Part shown: piece by piece, positions 25,700 through 35,107 of the stretch
How the letters are laid out: each line of letters begins with the position of its first letter
How positions within the stretch are numbered: position 1 is the stretch's first letter
Origin: Parabacteroides sp. Marseille-P3160
Lineage (GTDB): Bacteria; Bacteroidota; Bacteroidia; Bacteroidales; Tannerellaceae
Assembly: GCF_900162725.1 (NCBI RefSeq)
Contig: NZ_LT799418.1
Span: 1,080,011-1,144,010 of the forward strand
Direction: 5' to 3'
Length of the DNA: 64,000 nt
The notes under the pieces: generated by a model
Database searches by the model: none
What the model saw: the letters and a program-made list of their open reading frames with translations, nothing else
Told to the model about the DNA's origin: nothing
Translations under genes and position numbers: made by a program

Positions 25700-27424
25700 T
25701 TATTCATCAGAAGGCTTGATATCTTTCACCATCAATTGGATGGTCGTATTGCCATTATATGTATTCTCTTCGATCGTGTAGCAAAGGTCGAACGGCTTCA
25801 TCTCTTTTATATAGTTGTTGTGCTGGTGCATTCCGAAAGCGATGGCATGGATCGGGCTGTAAGAGCCGCTGTCGATGAGTTCCAGTTTCAGATGTTCCAG
25901 GTCTTTTCCGACCAGTTTGCTGGTGCCATAATCCTGTACCTGTCGGGAGCAGAAGATCGGTTTTTCGTTTTCCGGCCCGAAAGGATTCATCTTCTTAAGC
26001 TCACTGACAAATTTACTATTGATCTCTTTCAGGTTGATGACGGCGTCGATATCGAGCTGTGGAGTCATTTGTTCCGGAATGATCTCCTTGGCTGCCAGAT
26101 CCATGAACCGTTTGGTGAATGCCTCCAGGTTCTCTTCTTTCATGGACAGGCCGGCAGCGTAGGTATGCCCTCCGAAATTCTCCAGCAAGTCGCGGCAGCT
26201 TTCGATCGCCTTATAGATGTCGAAGCCGCTCACCGAACGAGCCGACCCGGTGATCAGGTTGTTCGATTTAGTCAGCACCAATGCCGGGCGGAAATATTTT
26301 TCCGTCAGCCGTGAGGCGACAATGCCGATGACTCCCTTATGCCAATTAGGGTTATAGACGACCATGGCTTTCCGGTCTTCCATGTTCTTGAACTCGTCGA
26401 TGATAGCATTGGCTTCGTCCGTAATGCGTTTGTCCAGTTCCCGACGTTCGTCATTGTATTGGTTAATATTTTCGCTTTTCTCCCGCGCCTCGTCCACATC
26501 CTTGGCCAAGAGTAAGTCTACTGCCTCTTTTCCGTTCATCATCCGTCCCGAAGCGTTGATCCGGGGCCCGATCTTAAAGACAATATCGCTGATGGTAATC
26601 TCTTTACCCGACAGGCCGCAGATATTGATAATCCCTTTTAGTCCCAAGCTCGGATTGCTGTTTAGTTGCTTCAGCCCGTAATAGGCCAGTATCCGGTTTT
26701 CGCCGGTAATAGGGACAATGTCCGAGGCGATGCTGACGGCAGTCAGCTCCAACAGCTTCTCTAACGACGAGAAAGGGATGCTATTGCTTTCGGCAAAGGC
26801 CTGCATGAATTTAAAACCTACGCCGCAACCCGAGAGATGTTCGTAGGGATAGATCGAATCACTCCGTTTCGCATCCAATACCGCAATGGCCTCGGGCAGT
26901 GTTTCATCCGGCATGTGATGGTCGCAGATAATGAAATCGATTCCTTTCTGTTTGGCATAATTAATTTTGTCGATTGCCTTAATGCCGCAATCCAAGGCGA
27001 TGATAAGCGTTATTCCACTTTCCTGGGCATAGTCGATTCCTTTAAAGGAGATACCATACCCCTCGTCATACCGATCCGGAATATAATATTCCAGTGTGGA
27101 TGAATAAGGACGCAAAAATCTGTAAACCAATGAAACGGCAGTAGTGCCGTCCACGTCGTAATCCCCGTACACGAGAATTTTTTCCTTGTTGCCCAGTGCC
27201 TTGTTCAACCGTTTTACCGCCGCTTTCATATCCGGCATCAGGAAAGGGTCGTGTAAATCACTTAAACTGGGTTTAAAGTATTTCTTTGCCTCTTCGGGCG
27301 TAGTAATCCCACGTTGGACAAGTAGCCTGCATATCACCGGGTTAAGTCCCAGTTCTGCTTCCAGCTCTTTTTGCTTATGTATTTCTTCGTTTGTAGGGGT
27401 TCGAAAGTTCCATCTGGTTGTCAT
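25700..27424 (-). CDS. recJ: Single-stranded-DNA-specific exonuclease RecJ
   Basis: 574 residues, standard RecJ length. A 5'-3' exonuclease for single-stranded DNA of the DHH phosphoesterase superfamily, metal-dependent. Visible motifs are VYGDYDVDGTTAV (motif I), ALDCGIKA, ICDHHMPDE (the DHH motif) and the DHHA1 GRMMNGKEAV/SARSV region, with a C-terminal OB-like part. First gene of the recJ-recQ pair. It is divergent from the threonylcarbamoyl-AMP synthase gene across a 570-bp spacer. Confidence 0.95.
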   Translation of the reverse strand: MTTRWNFRTPTNEEIHKQKELEAELGLNPVICRLLVQRGITTPEEAKKYFKPSLSDLHDPFLMPDMKAAVKRLNKALGNKEKILVYGDYDVDGTTAVSLVYRFLRPYSSTLEYYIPDRYDEGYGISFKGIDYAQESGITLIIALDCGIKAIDKINYAKQKGIDFIICDHHMPDETLPEAIAVLDAKRSDSIYPYEHLSGCGVGFKFMQAFAESNSIPFSSLEKLLELTAVSIASDIVPITGENRILAYYGLKQLNSNPSLGLKGIINICGLSGKEITISDIVFKIGPRINASGRMMNGKEAVDLLLAKDVDEAREKSENINQYNDERRELDKRITDEANAIIDEFKNMEDRKAMVVYNPNWHKGVIGIVASRLTEKYFRPALVLTKSNNLITGSARSVSGFDIYKAIESCRDLLENFGGHTYAAGLSMKEENLEAFTKRFMDLAAKEIIPEQMTPQLDIDAVINLKEINSKFVSELKKMNPFGPENEKPIFCSRQVQDYGTSKLVGKDLEHLKLELIDSGSYSPIHAIAFGMHQHNNYIKEMKPFDLCYTIEENTYNGNTTIQLMVKDIKPSDE

Positions 27425-27775
27425 TTATATATATTATTATTTTATTTCTTTCCTCTCTCGTTGTTACCCAGACAGATTTTCAGGTATCTATTTTGGGTAA
27501 TCTATTGAAATGTAAAATTAGAAATTTAAAATGGATATTTTGTTGCGTGTGGATGAAAACGTTCTTTTTTAACCTGAATTATTTTTAGGGAAAAAGAAGG
27601 AAATCTTTAAATGTTATTTGATCTATTTGTTCTTTTTAATGAGTAACAGCATTATAGCATTTATAAATGGCATTTGAGTGTTAAAGAAATATGATAAGAT
27701 GTTATAATAATATTTCTATTTAAAGGGCAAATTATTGTCGGAAATCCTGTAAAAATTCATAACTGTGAACGGATG

Positions 27776-27815
27776 CAATCATAACTATGAATGTGCGCAT
27801 TCATAGTTATGATTG
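27776..27815. repeat. 18-bp perfect inverted repeat with extended imperfect stem
   Basis: CAATCATAACTATGAATG (27776-27793) pairs perfectly with CATTCATAGTTATGATTG (27798-27815) around TGCG. Outside it the similarity continues imperfectly: GTGAACGGATG upstream resembles the reverse complement of the downstream GTGTTCGTTCAG. There is no T-run. The inner AATCATAACTATGA also occurs in the xylA-xylE stem-loop. Confidence 0.7.
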
Positions 27816-27964
27816 TGTTCGTTCAGTACTATCATTTTTTTTCAGTTGATAAGCGACTAGAATAGATTTCAATATTCCAATAAGAAACGATAATAAGAAG
27901 AATAGAAAGGGGGAGGATCATTGAATTTGGATCGCTTTCTTTTTCTCTGTTTGCAAATGATTTG

Positions 27965-27972
27965 TACATTTG
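27965..27972 (+). promoter_or_regulatory. -7 box of the tsaC-like operon
   Basis: TACATTTG, 25 bases before the ATG at 27998. A ribosome-binding sequence AAAGGA follows at 27986-27991. No -33 element at standard spacing. Confidence 0.45.
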
Positions 27973-27997
27973 TACAAACATGTGTGAAAGGAACTGT

Positions 27998-28561
27998 ATG
28001 GAAGATGAAATCAAAAAGGCCTGTGAAGTCATGCAGGCAGGCGGGATTATTCTATACCCTACCGATACAATCTGGGGAATCGGGTGTGATGCAACGAATG
28101 AAGAAGCGGTGAAGAAAGTTTATGCTTTGAAGCAACGGGCAGACCATAAGGCGATGCTGGTGTTAACGGATAGCTTTGTAAAAGTGGAACGATATGTAAA
28201 TGATATGCCGGAAATTGCATGGGATTTAGCGGAAGTCGCGGATCGTCCGTTGACTATAATTTACTCTGGAGCCCGAAATCTGGCGCCTTCTTTATTGGGT
28301 GAAGACGGTAGTGTGGGAATCCGTGTGACGCAGGAAACTTTTTCCCGCCGGTTGTGCGAACGCTTCCGCAAACCGATCGTTTCCACTTCTGCCAATATCA
28401 GCGGGCAGCCCTCGCCGGCCCTTTTCAAAGAAATTTCGGAAGAGATAAAGGCAGGTGTGGATTATATTGTCAATTACCGCCGGGACGACACTCAAAAAGC
28501 GAAACCCTCAGGTATTATTAAACTCGGACCCGGAGGCGAAGTTAAAGTAATCAGAGAATAA
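27998..28561 (+). CDS. tsaC: L-threonylcarbamoyladenylate synthase (Sua5/YrdC family)
   Basis: 187 residues. It makes threonylcarbamoyl-AMP from Thr, bicarbonate and ATP, the first step of t6A formation at position 37 of ANN-decoding tRNAs. Visible family motifs are ILYPTDTIWGIGCDA, KRADHKAML-like YALKQRADHKAML, and PIVSTSANISGQPSP. The frame is open 12 codons earlier, but the ATG at 27998 follows an AAAGGA Shine-Dalgarno sequence and matches family starts. The stop codon overlaps the next ATG by one base (TAATG), so it is translationally coupled to the sugar transferase gene. Confidence 0.93.
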   Translation: MEDEIKKACEVMQAGGIILYPTDTIWGIGCDATNEEAVKKVYALKQRADHKAMLVLTDSFVKVERYVNDMPEIAWDLAEVADRPLTIIYSGARNLAPSLLGEDGSVGIRVTQETFSRRLCERFRKPIVSTSANISGQPSPALFKEISEEIKAGVDYIVNYRRDDTQKAKPSGIIKLGPGGEVKVIRE

Positions 28562-29961
28562 TGAACAGGAAGAAGCAGATCGCAATCTATGTCGTGACGG
28601 ACTTTCTGACGGCATCTCTGGCGTGGCTTTTACTCAATGTACTGCGTTATAATGAAGTGGCCGTCCATGAAGGATTTTCTTCTTTAGACCGCTACCTTCT
28701 TTCCGGCCAGGTACTGAAGGGGCAGATCTTCATTCCTTTCTTTTGGCTTATCTTATATTATTTTTCAGGTTATTACAACAAGCCTTTCGGCAAATCGCGA
28801 CTGGGGGAATTCTTTTCTACTTTCGTGACGATTACGATCGGTGTTCTCTTTGTTTTTTTTGTTATCATATTAAATGATTTGCCCCATTCCTTCCATATTT
28901 ATTACCAGCTTTTCTTTTTTCTTTTCCTGCTGCAATTCGTTCTGACCTACGTGGGGAGGAGTAGCATTACTTTTAGCGGCTTACGTAAGATAAGGCAGCG
29001 GAAGTGGGCGATGAAGGTGTTGATTATCGGCATCGGGAAAAATGCCAAAAAGCTTTCGGAAGATTTATATCGTTTGGGTTATGAGATCGTCGGTTTTGTA
29101 CGGGAAAAGGATGATGCGCCGTTAAAAGTAGATCCGGTGAAGGTGCTCGGCCAGCTTTCCGATTTGCCGAGATTGATGGAGGAACAGACGGTTGATGAAA
29201 TCATTCTGGCTAATGGGGGAGCCCTGAACGGACATACCTTATCCATCCTTTATTCGCTTTATGTATACAAACGTCCGATCAAGGTGATGAGCGAAAAGAA
29301 CAATTTACTCTCCCGTGTGAAGGTTAAAACGCTCCAGGATGTTCCTCTGATCGATGTAACCGAAAATAATTTTTCTTCCGCTGAAAAAAACATCAAGTTT
29401 TTTATCGATAAGCTGGTTGCTATTTTTGTTTTGCTGTTTTTTTCTCCGGTATACGCCTATATCGCCTGGCGGGTGCGCCGGAATTCTCCCGGGCCTATTA
29501 TATTCAGGCAAGAGCGGATTGGCTATATGGGGTCTCCTTTTACCATGTACAAGTTCCGGACGATGTATATCCATTCGGATGAAGGAGAACCTCATTTGAC
29601 GAAGGAGGAAGATACGAGAGTAACTCCTTTCGGCCGGATATTGCGTAAATACCGTCTGGATGAATTACCCCAGTTCTGGAATGTATTGAAAGGGGATATG
29701 TCTTTAGTCGGGCCGCGTCCCGAGCAACGTTTTTTTATCGATAAAATCGTGAAGAAAGCTCCCTATTATTACCTGCTACACAATGTCCGTCCCGGCATTA
29801 CTTCCTGGGGGATGGTAAAGTACGGCTATGCGGAGACGGTGGATCAGATGATCGAACGTTTGGATTATGACATTTTGTATTATGAAAATATGTCATTAGC
29901 TTTGGATCTGACAATATTAATCTATACCATCCGAACCGTACTTACGGGCAAAGGTATATAA
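28561..29961 (+). CDS. Polyprenyl-phosphate sugar phosphotransferase (exopolysaccharide type)
   Basis: 466 residues. Four to five transmembrane helices occupy the first 145 residues, followed by a CoA-binding-like Rossmann segment (VLIIGIGKNAKKL, about 160). A further helix comes near 285, and then the bacterial sugar transferase domain (about 280-460) with RQERIGYMGSPFTMYKFRTM, KYRLDELPQFWNVLKGDMS and VGPRPEQ. It should transfer a sugar 1-phosphate to undecaprenyl phosphate at the inner membrane, starting a surface polysaccharide or glycan. No other glycan synthesis genes flank it. Coupled to tsaC upstream; the CLC gene follows after 3 bp. Confidence 0.92.
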   Translation: MNRKKQIAIYVVTDFLTASLAWLLLNVLRYNEVAVHEGFSSLDRYLLSGQVLKGQIFIPFFWLILYYFSGYYNKPFGKSRLGEFFSTFVTITIGVLFVFFVIILNDLPHSFHIYYQLFFFLFLLQFVLTYVGRSSITFSGLRKIRQRKWAMKVLIIGIGKNAKKLSEDLYRLGYEIVGFVREKDDAPLKVDPVKVLGQLSDLPRLMEEQTVDEIILANGGALNGHTLSILYSLYVYKRPIKVMSEKNNLLSRVKVKTLQDVPLIDVTENNFSSAEKNIKFFIDKLVAIFVLLFFSPVYAYIAWRVRRNSPGPIIFRQERIGYMGSPFTMYKFRTMYIHSDEGEPHLTKEEDTRVTPFGRILRKYRLDELPQFWNVLKGDMSLVGPRPEQRFFIDKIVKKAPYYYLLHNVRPGITSWGMVKYGYAETVDQMIERLDYDILYYENMSLALDLTILIYTIRTVLTGKGI

Positions 29962-29964
29962 TAT

Positions 29965-31749
29965 ATGTGTAAAATGGATTGGTTTTATCGGTTCTTGCAA
30001 TGGCGGGAAGAACATGTAAAAGAGAAAACGTTTATTTTAGTAATCAGTTTTTTCGTGGGGATTTTTACGGCCGCTTCCGCTATCCTTCTGAAGTTCCTGA
30101 TTCATACGATTCAACATTTGCTAATGGGTAACCTTGCCCTGACGGGAGCCAATTATATGCTATTGGTTTTCCCTATCATCGGGATTTTGCTCTCCGGACT
30201 TTTTGTCAAATACATCGTACGGGAGGATATCGGGCATGGGGTGACCAAGATATTATATGCCATCTCCCAAAGGAAAAGCCGGATTAAAGCGCATAATATG
30301 TTTACCTCCGTCATCGCCAGTTCCCTTACGATCGGCTTCGGTGGTTCGGTGGGGGCCGAATCTCCGATTGTGCTGACAGGCGCCGCTATCGGTTCGAATC
30401 TGGGGCGCTTATTCCGGATGGAGCAGAAGACTTTGATGCTGCTCGTCGGCTGTGGAGCGGCAGGCGCGATCGCCGGTATCTTCAAGGCACCGATTGCCGG
30501 GTTGGTATTCGTTATAGAAGTGCTGATGCTGGATCTGACAATGACTTCGGTTTTACCTCTGCTGATTTCCTCGGTGACGGCGGCTACGGTATCTTATATT
30601 TTTACCGGAACGGAAGCGATGTTCAAATTTTCGCAGACCGAAATCTTCGAAATCGAACGCATTCCCTACGTGATTCTGCTGGGTATTTTCTGCGGTTTGC
30701 TTTCACTCTATTTTACGCGGACCATGAATTGGATCGAGGGGATATTCCGGAAATTGGAAACCTATTGGAAGAGATTCTTTGCCGGCTCCATTCTTTTGAG
30801 CGTATTGATCTTCCTTCTTCCTCCTCTTTACGGCGAAGGATATGATACGATCGGTTATTTGCTGGACGGGCAGTTCCGGTATCTGACAGACCGGAGTTTC
30901 TTTTATGGTTCGGGTAACGGGAGCCTGGGGCTGGTTTCGATCCTGGTTCTGATTCTGCTAACCAAAGTTTTTGCTTCCAGCGCAACCAACGGAGGAGGCG
31001 GTTGCGGCGGATTATTCGCTCCCAGTTTGTTTCTGGGATGTATCGCCGGATTCCTGTTTTCGCATGTCTCCAACGAATTGGGATTCACAGTTTATGTGTC
31101 GGAGAAAAACTTTGCCCTATTGGGAATGGCCGGAGTTATGGCCGGAATCATGCATGCGCCATTGACGGGAGTCTTCCTGATTGCCGAACTGACAGGGGGG
31201 TATGAGCTGTTTCTGCCCCTGATAATTGTATCTATCGGTTCCTACCTGACGATTCTCGCGTTCGAACCCCATAGCATTTACTCTATGCGTCTGGCCCAGA
31301 AAGGGGAGTTGCTGACGCACCATAAGGATAGGGCCGTATTGACGTTGTTAAAGCTGGATAAGGTCATCGAGAAAGACTTTCTGACGGTTACTCCCGGCAT
31401 GGACTTGGGAGAAGTGGTGAAAGTCATTGCCCAAAGCCAGCGGAATATGTTCCCGGTAATAGACCAGAAAGGAAAATTGGTCGGGCTGGTGATGTTGGAT
31501 AATATACGTAATATCATGTTCCGTCCCGATCTGTACCGCAGGTTGCAGGTGTCGAAATTTATGGTCTCTTCACCGGCGAAAATTACGGTCGACATGCCGA
31601 TGGAACAGATTATGCGTATCTTTGACGATACGAAAGCCTGGAACCTCCCGGTCGTTGATGGGGAAGGCCGCTATATAGGCTTCGTTTCCAAGTCTAAAAT
31701 ATTTAATGCGTACCGCGATGTATTGGTCGCCAATTTTTCGGAGGAATAA
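29965..31749 (+). CDS. CLC-family chloride channel/transporter with CBS domains
   Basis: 594 residues. The membrane part (about 20-430) has the CLC signature segments GSVGAESPIVLTG (about 128-139, with Glu132 at the external gate position) and GGGGCGGLFAPSLF. Two CBS domains follow (about 455-590, KDFLTVTPG to GFVSKSKIF). At the position of the internal proton-path glutamate of E. coli ClcA the sequence VFVIEVLM has Val186, as in channel-type members. That suggests passive Cl- conduction or altered coupling rather than standard 2Cl-/H+ exchange. It sits 3 bp after the sugar transferase gene and 3 bp before fmt. Confidence 0.9.
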   Translation: MCKMDWFYRFLQWREEHVKEKTFILVISFFVGIFTAASAILLKFLIHTIQHLLMGNLALTGANYMLLVFPIIGILLSGLFVKYIVREDIGHGVTKILYAISQRKSRIKAHNMFTSVIASSLTIGFGGSVGAESPIVLTGAAIGSNLGRLFRMEQKTLMLLVGCGAAGAIAGIFKAPIAGLVFVIEVLMLDLTMTSVLPLLISSVTAATVSYIFTGTEAMFKFSQTEIFEIERIPYVILLGIFCGLLSLYFTRTMNWIEGIFRKLETYWKRFFAGSILLSVLIFLLPPLYGEGYDTIGYLLDGQFRYLTDRSFFYGSGNGSLGLVSILVLILLTKVFASSATNGGGGCGGLFAPSLFLGCIAGFLFSHVSNELGFTVYVSEKNFALLGMAGVMAGIMHAPLTGVFLIAELTGGYELFLPLIIVSIGSYLTILAFEPHSIYSMRLAQKGELLTHHKDRAVLTLLKLDKVIEKDFLTVTPGMDLGEVVKVIAQSQRNMFPVIDQKGKLVGLVMLDNIRNIMFRPDLYRRLQVSKFMVSSPAKITVDMPMEQIMRIFDDTKAWNLPVVDGEGRYIGFVSKSKIFNAYRDVLVANFSEE

Positions 31750-31752
31750 GAA

Positions 31753-32733
31753 ATGAAAAAGGAAGATTTACGAATCATATTTATGGGCACCCCGGAGTTT
31801 GCCGTAGAGAGTCTCCGGCGATTGACAGAGGAAGGGTATCAGGTGGTAGGAGTCGTCACGATGCCGGACAAACCGGTCGGACGCCATGGGAATGTCTTGC
31901 AATCCAGTCCGGTAAAGGAATTTGCCCTGTCCCAAAATCTCCCGGTTCTCCAGCCGGAGAAGTTGAAGGAGGAACATTTCCTGGCTGAACTGGATTCCTT
32001 GAAGGCCGATTTGCAGATTGTCGTCGCTTTCCGTATGCTTCCCGAAGTAGTATGGAATATGCCCCGGTTCGGGACGTTCAACCTGCACGCCTCGCTCTTG
32101 CCACAATACCGGGGAGCCGCTCCGATTAACTGGGCGATCATCAATGGTGAGAAGGAGACGGGGGTAACTACCTTTTTTCTTACCCATGAAATCGATACCG
32201 GACGGATCATCCGCCAACAGCGCCTTCCCATTTCGGAAAAAGACGATGCCGGAACGATACACGATTCACTGATGACACTCGGCGCCGGATTGGTGATCGA
32301 GACGGTCGACATGTTATTGGAAAACGACGGACGGGTGGATGCCATTCCACAGGAAACGCTTCTCCCGGCAGCCGGGGAATTGCGGCTGGCCCCAAAGATA
32401 TTCAAGGAGACCTGCCGCATCCAATGGAACCGGCCGCTAAAGGACCTCTATAATTTTATCCGGGGGCTTTCTCCTTATCCTGCCGCCTGGTGTGAAATGG
32501 TAGGTACGGACGGAAGTCGACAAACGTTGAAGATTTATGACACGAAGAAGCAAGTGGCCGTCCATCCCTATCCGGCCGGAAGCCTGCAGAGCGACGGGAA
32601 GACGTATATCGATGTGGTCGTACCGGACGGTTACCTCCGGATTCTCTCTTTGCAACTTGCCGGGAAGAAACGTTTGTGTACCAAGGATTTTTTAAACGGA
32701 TTTAAAAATATAACCGATTATAAATTCGAATGA
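31753..32733 (+). CDS. fmt: Methionyl-tRNA formyltransferase
   Basis: 326 residues. It formylates initiator Met-tRNA with 10-formyltetrahydrofolate. The N-terminal motif FMGTPEFAV, the folate and active-site segment NLHASLLPQYRGAAPINWAI (Asn-His pair), and the downstream HEIDTGRI motif with the conserved Asp are all present. A C-terminal OB-type domain follows. It is embedded in a tight run of genes; its last four bases overlap the start of the next gene (ATGA). Confidence 0.97.
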   Translation: MKKEDLRIIFMGTPEFAVESLRRLTEEGYQVVGVVTMPDKPVGRHGNVLQSSPVKEFALSQNLPVLQPEKLKEEHFLAELDSLKADLQIVVAFRMLPEVVWNMPRFGTFNLHASLLPQYRGAAPINWAIINGEKETGVTTFFLTHEIDTGRIIRQQRLPISEKDDAGTIHDSLMTLGAGLVIETVDMLLENDGRVDAIPQETLLPAAGELRLAPKIFKETCRIQWNRPLKDLYNFIRGLSPYPAAWCEMVGTDGSRQTLKIYDTKKQVAVHPYPAGSLQSDGKTYIDVVVPDGYLRILSLQLAGKKRLCTKDFLNGFKNITDYKFE

Positions 32734-33107
32734 TCCGGCAGATTAAACGCACAACTTATATAACACTCGGTTCCCTTTTCCTGGTACTCGGAGGGATAGG
32801 GCTCTTTATGCCTATCCTTCCTACGACTCCTTTCTGGTTACTTACCTGCTGGTTTTATCTCCGCAGTTCCGAGAAACTGTACCGGAAGGTGATGCAGAAT
32901 AAATACTTCGGCGGCTACATGAAAGGATTTATGGAAGAAAAGGCACTGACGCTACAGGCAAAAGTGGTTTCCCTTGTTGTCATGTGGACATCGGCCATCC
33001 TGACTTCGATCTACCTGATCAAAAACTATTGGATTGTGGCAGGGCTCCTGGTGATTACCGTCTGTGTCACCTTCTATATCCTGTCTTACCGTACAAAAAA
33101 AACATAA
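32730..33107 (+). CDS. YbaN-family (DUF454) inner-membrane protein
   Basis: 125 residues with three hydrophobic segments. The DUF454/YbaN signature is at the N-terminus: a glycine-rich helix (LGGIGLFMPILPTTPFWLL) followed by a CWFYLRSSEKLY-like stretch. Function unknown. It overlaps fmt by 4 bp and is followed 4 bp later by another small membrane protein, so all are probably cotranscribed. Confidence 0.88.
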   Translation: MIRQIKRTTYITLGSLFLVLGGIGLFMPILPTTPFWLLTCWFYLRSSEKLYRKVMQNKYFGGYMKGFMEEKALTLQAKVVSLVVMWTSAILTSIYLIKNYWIVAGLLVITVCVTFYILSYRTKKT

Positions 33108-33111
33108 ACGG

Positions 33112-33588
33112 ATGGATATCCTCTTGATTATTTTAGGAGCAATCTGTTTGCTTGTCGGACTGGCCGGAAGTATTCTTCCCGCTTTGCCCGGACCTCCATT
33201 ATCGTATGCGGGCCTGCTGTTATTGCATTTCACTCACCGGGTACAGTTCTCTGCCGGAGAGTTGATTGTGTACGGGATTGTGGTTTTGCTGACACTGGTG
33301 CTGGATTATCTGATACCTGTCTGGGGCGTGAAGCTCTGGAAAGGAACTGCTTGGGGTAGCTGGGGATGCTTGATCGGGACGTTGGGCGGCCTTTTTATTT
33401 TCCCGCCCTGGGGTATTCTCATGGGACCGCTTGTAGGCGCCATTATAGGAGAATTGATAGGAGGGAAGGGCATGGCCTCCTCGCTAAGAGCCGGCTTCGG
33501 AGCGTTTGCCGGCTTCTTGCTTAGCACCGTGCTTAAAGTGGGCGTTTGCCTTTGGTTCATTTTCTGTTTTATCCGCGCCTTGCTGTAA
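33112..33588 (+). CDS. DUF456-family membrane protein
   Basis: 158 residues, almost entirely hydrophobic with about five helices. It has the DUF456 pattern: LLVGLAGSILPALPGPPLSY near the N-terminus, then glycine-rich helices with GPLVGAIIGELIGG. Function unknown. I chose the ATG at 33112, 4 bp after the previous stop, instead of an upstream in-frame start inside the YbaN gene. Last gene of the run starting at tsaC. Confidence 0.85.
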   Translation: MDILLIILGAICLLVGLAGSILPALPGPPLSYAGLLLLHFTHRVQFSAGELIVYGIVVLLTLVLDYLIPVWGVKLWKGTAWGSWGCLIGTLGGLFIFPPWGILMGPLVGAIIGELIGGKGMASSLRAGFGAFAGFLLSTVLKVGVCLWFIFCFIRALL

Positions 33589-33795
33589 AATAAAAGCCTC
33601 TTGTCAATATGAAAATTTATGTATTATTATAGATGGCGTCGGGCGACCTGCCGGTCGTCTGTCTTAACCGGCCTTTTCCAATAATAAGGAGAGGGAAAAT
33701 CTATTAGTGACAGTCATGTGAGAATGTTTTTTACATTTCTAATGGATATTTTGGGATAATTTAGCTGTTATTTATCGTTCTGTCGGATTATTGCT

Positions 33796-33803
33796 TATAT
33801 TTG
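33796..33803 (+). promoter_or_regulatory. -7 box before the NlpC/P60 gene
   Basis: TATATTTG, 53 bases before the start at 33857. The 270-bp spacer before it also has a short hairpin (GCGACC/GGTCGT near 33650) without a T-run. Otherwise I see nothing in 33589-33795. Confidence 0.45.
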
Positions 33804-33856
33804 TACCATATTGGTGATTAAAACGACTTTTTTACAACAACGAGAAACTGAAATAA

Positions 33857-35056
33857 ATGAAACGGATATTTCCCTTTTTAATAGGATATCTTTTATTTGT
33901 CTTTGCCTGTTCTGATAAAACAGAGAAAAGCCCGGTTGATCCGGAGTTACGGGCGATTGCCGACAGCATGCAGCAGAAGTACCTTCCCGACAGACGGGTC
34001 GATGTCTTTGATGTGGAGATCGACGAAGTTGACGGCAAGCCGGTATTGCGAGGGGCGACGACTTTGCCGGAGGCGCATGACGAATTGCTTGCTTTGGCGC
34101 GGAAAGAACGCCCGGAAGTGTTGGACAGCATTCTCCTTTTACCGGACACCGCTTTGCAAGGAAGAACCTACGGGGTGATCAATCTGTCGGTTGCCGATAT
34201 GCGGGTGAAAAGCGGATTTGCTTCCGAGATGGCGACACAGGCTTTGCTGGGGACGCCGGTACGGGTGCTGCAGAAAGGACGCTGGTATCGCCTTCAGACG
34301 CCGGATCGTTATATCTCCTGGGCGGAGTCAAGCACTTTCCAGCCTATGACAAAAGAGGAGTTCAACGAATGGATTGTCGCACCAAAGATCGTTTATACGG
34401 ATTATTATGGATTCAGCTATCAGAAACCGGATGAGAAAAGCCAGACGGTGTCGGATCTGGTCTACGGGAATATCTTGCGCCTGGAAGGCGAAGAAAAAGG
34501 CTTTTATAAAGTTGCCTATCCCGACGGACGGCAGGCTTTTGTTCCGAAATCACGGGTGCTGAAAATGGAAAAATGGTTGACCTCGAATCCGTTGACCGGC
34601 GAGAGCCTGGTGAAAAAAGCATTCACGCTGATGGGAATTCCTTATTCATGGGGAGGAACATCGGTAAAACAATTGGATTGCAGCGGATTGACTAAGACTG
34701 TCTTCTTTATGCATGGAGTGATCCTGATGCGGGATGCTTCGCAACAGGTACATACTGGTGAGCCGGTGGATATTAGTGCGGGTTATGATAATTTGCAGGC
34801 GGGCGATCTGATGTTTTTCGGTAAAAAGACGGAAGACGGCAAAGAAAAGATCCGGCATGTCGGTTTTTATATCGGGAATAAGGAGTTTATCCATGAAGCC
34901 GGACGCGTAAAAGTAAGTAGCCTTGATTCGACGAAAACAAATTATGATGAATATAATACCCGCGAATTTATCCGTGCGGCCCGTTTTATCCATGCGGTAG
35001 GGACGCCGGGAATATGGTCGGTCGCCGATCATCCGTGGTATAAAGTACAACCGTAA
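33857..35056 (+). CDS. NlpC/P60 (C40) peptidase lipoprotein with SH3-type domains
   Basis: 399 residues. A lipoprotein signal peptide ends VFAC (Cys18). An N-terminal domain and SH3b-like repeats (about 95-245) precede a C40 peptidase domain (about 250-385) with Cys275 (LDCSGL), His334 (RHVGFY) and His346 (FIHEAG). Related Bacteroides enzymes cut the gamma-D-Glu to diamino-acid bond of murein peptides; they need an N-terminal free L-Ala, which is consistent with turnover of released peptides. The next gene encodes a dipeptide epimerase, the enzyme that would use the L-Ala-D-Glu produced. Spacing is 51 bp. Confidence 0.92.
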   Translation: MKRIFPFLIGYLLFVFACSDKTEKSPVDPELRAIADSMQQKYLPDRRVDVFDVEIDEVDGKPVLRGATTLPEAHDELLALARKERPEVLDSILLLPDTALQGRTYGVINLSVADMRVKSGFASEMATQALLGTPVRVLQKGRWYRLQTPDRYISWAESSTFQPMTKEEFNEWIVAPKIVYTDYYGFSYQKPDEKSQTVSDLVYGNILRLEGEEKGFYKVAYPDGRQAFVPKSRVLKMEKWLTSNPLTGESLVKKAFTLMGIPYSWGGTSVKQLDCSGLTKTVFFMHGVILMRDASQQVHTGEPVDISAGYDNLQAGDLMFFGKKTEDGKEKIRHVGFYIGNKEFIHEAGRVKVSSLDSTKTNYDEYNTREFIRAARFIHAVGTPGIWSVADHPWYKVQP

Positions 35057-35107
35057 ATAGAATGTAAACCGGGAAGTTCTCCGGGTCTTCCCTAAAAAAG
35101 AATAGAT

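Larger units (their letters stand above)
27425..27997. other. Spacer between recJ and the tsaC-like gene
   Basis: 573 bp, AT-rich, no supported coding region. It holds a long inverted repeat (27776-27815, with imperfect extensions to about 27830) and a -7 box near the plus-strand end (27965-27972). Nothing else recognisable. Confidence 0.5.
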
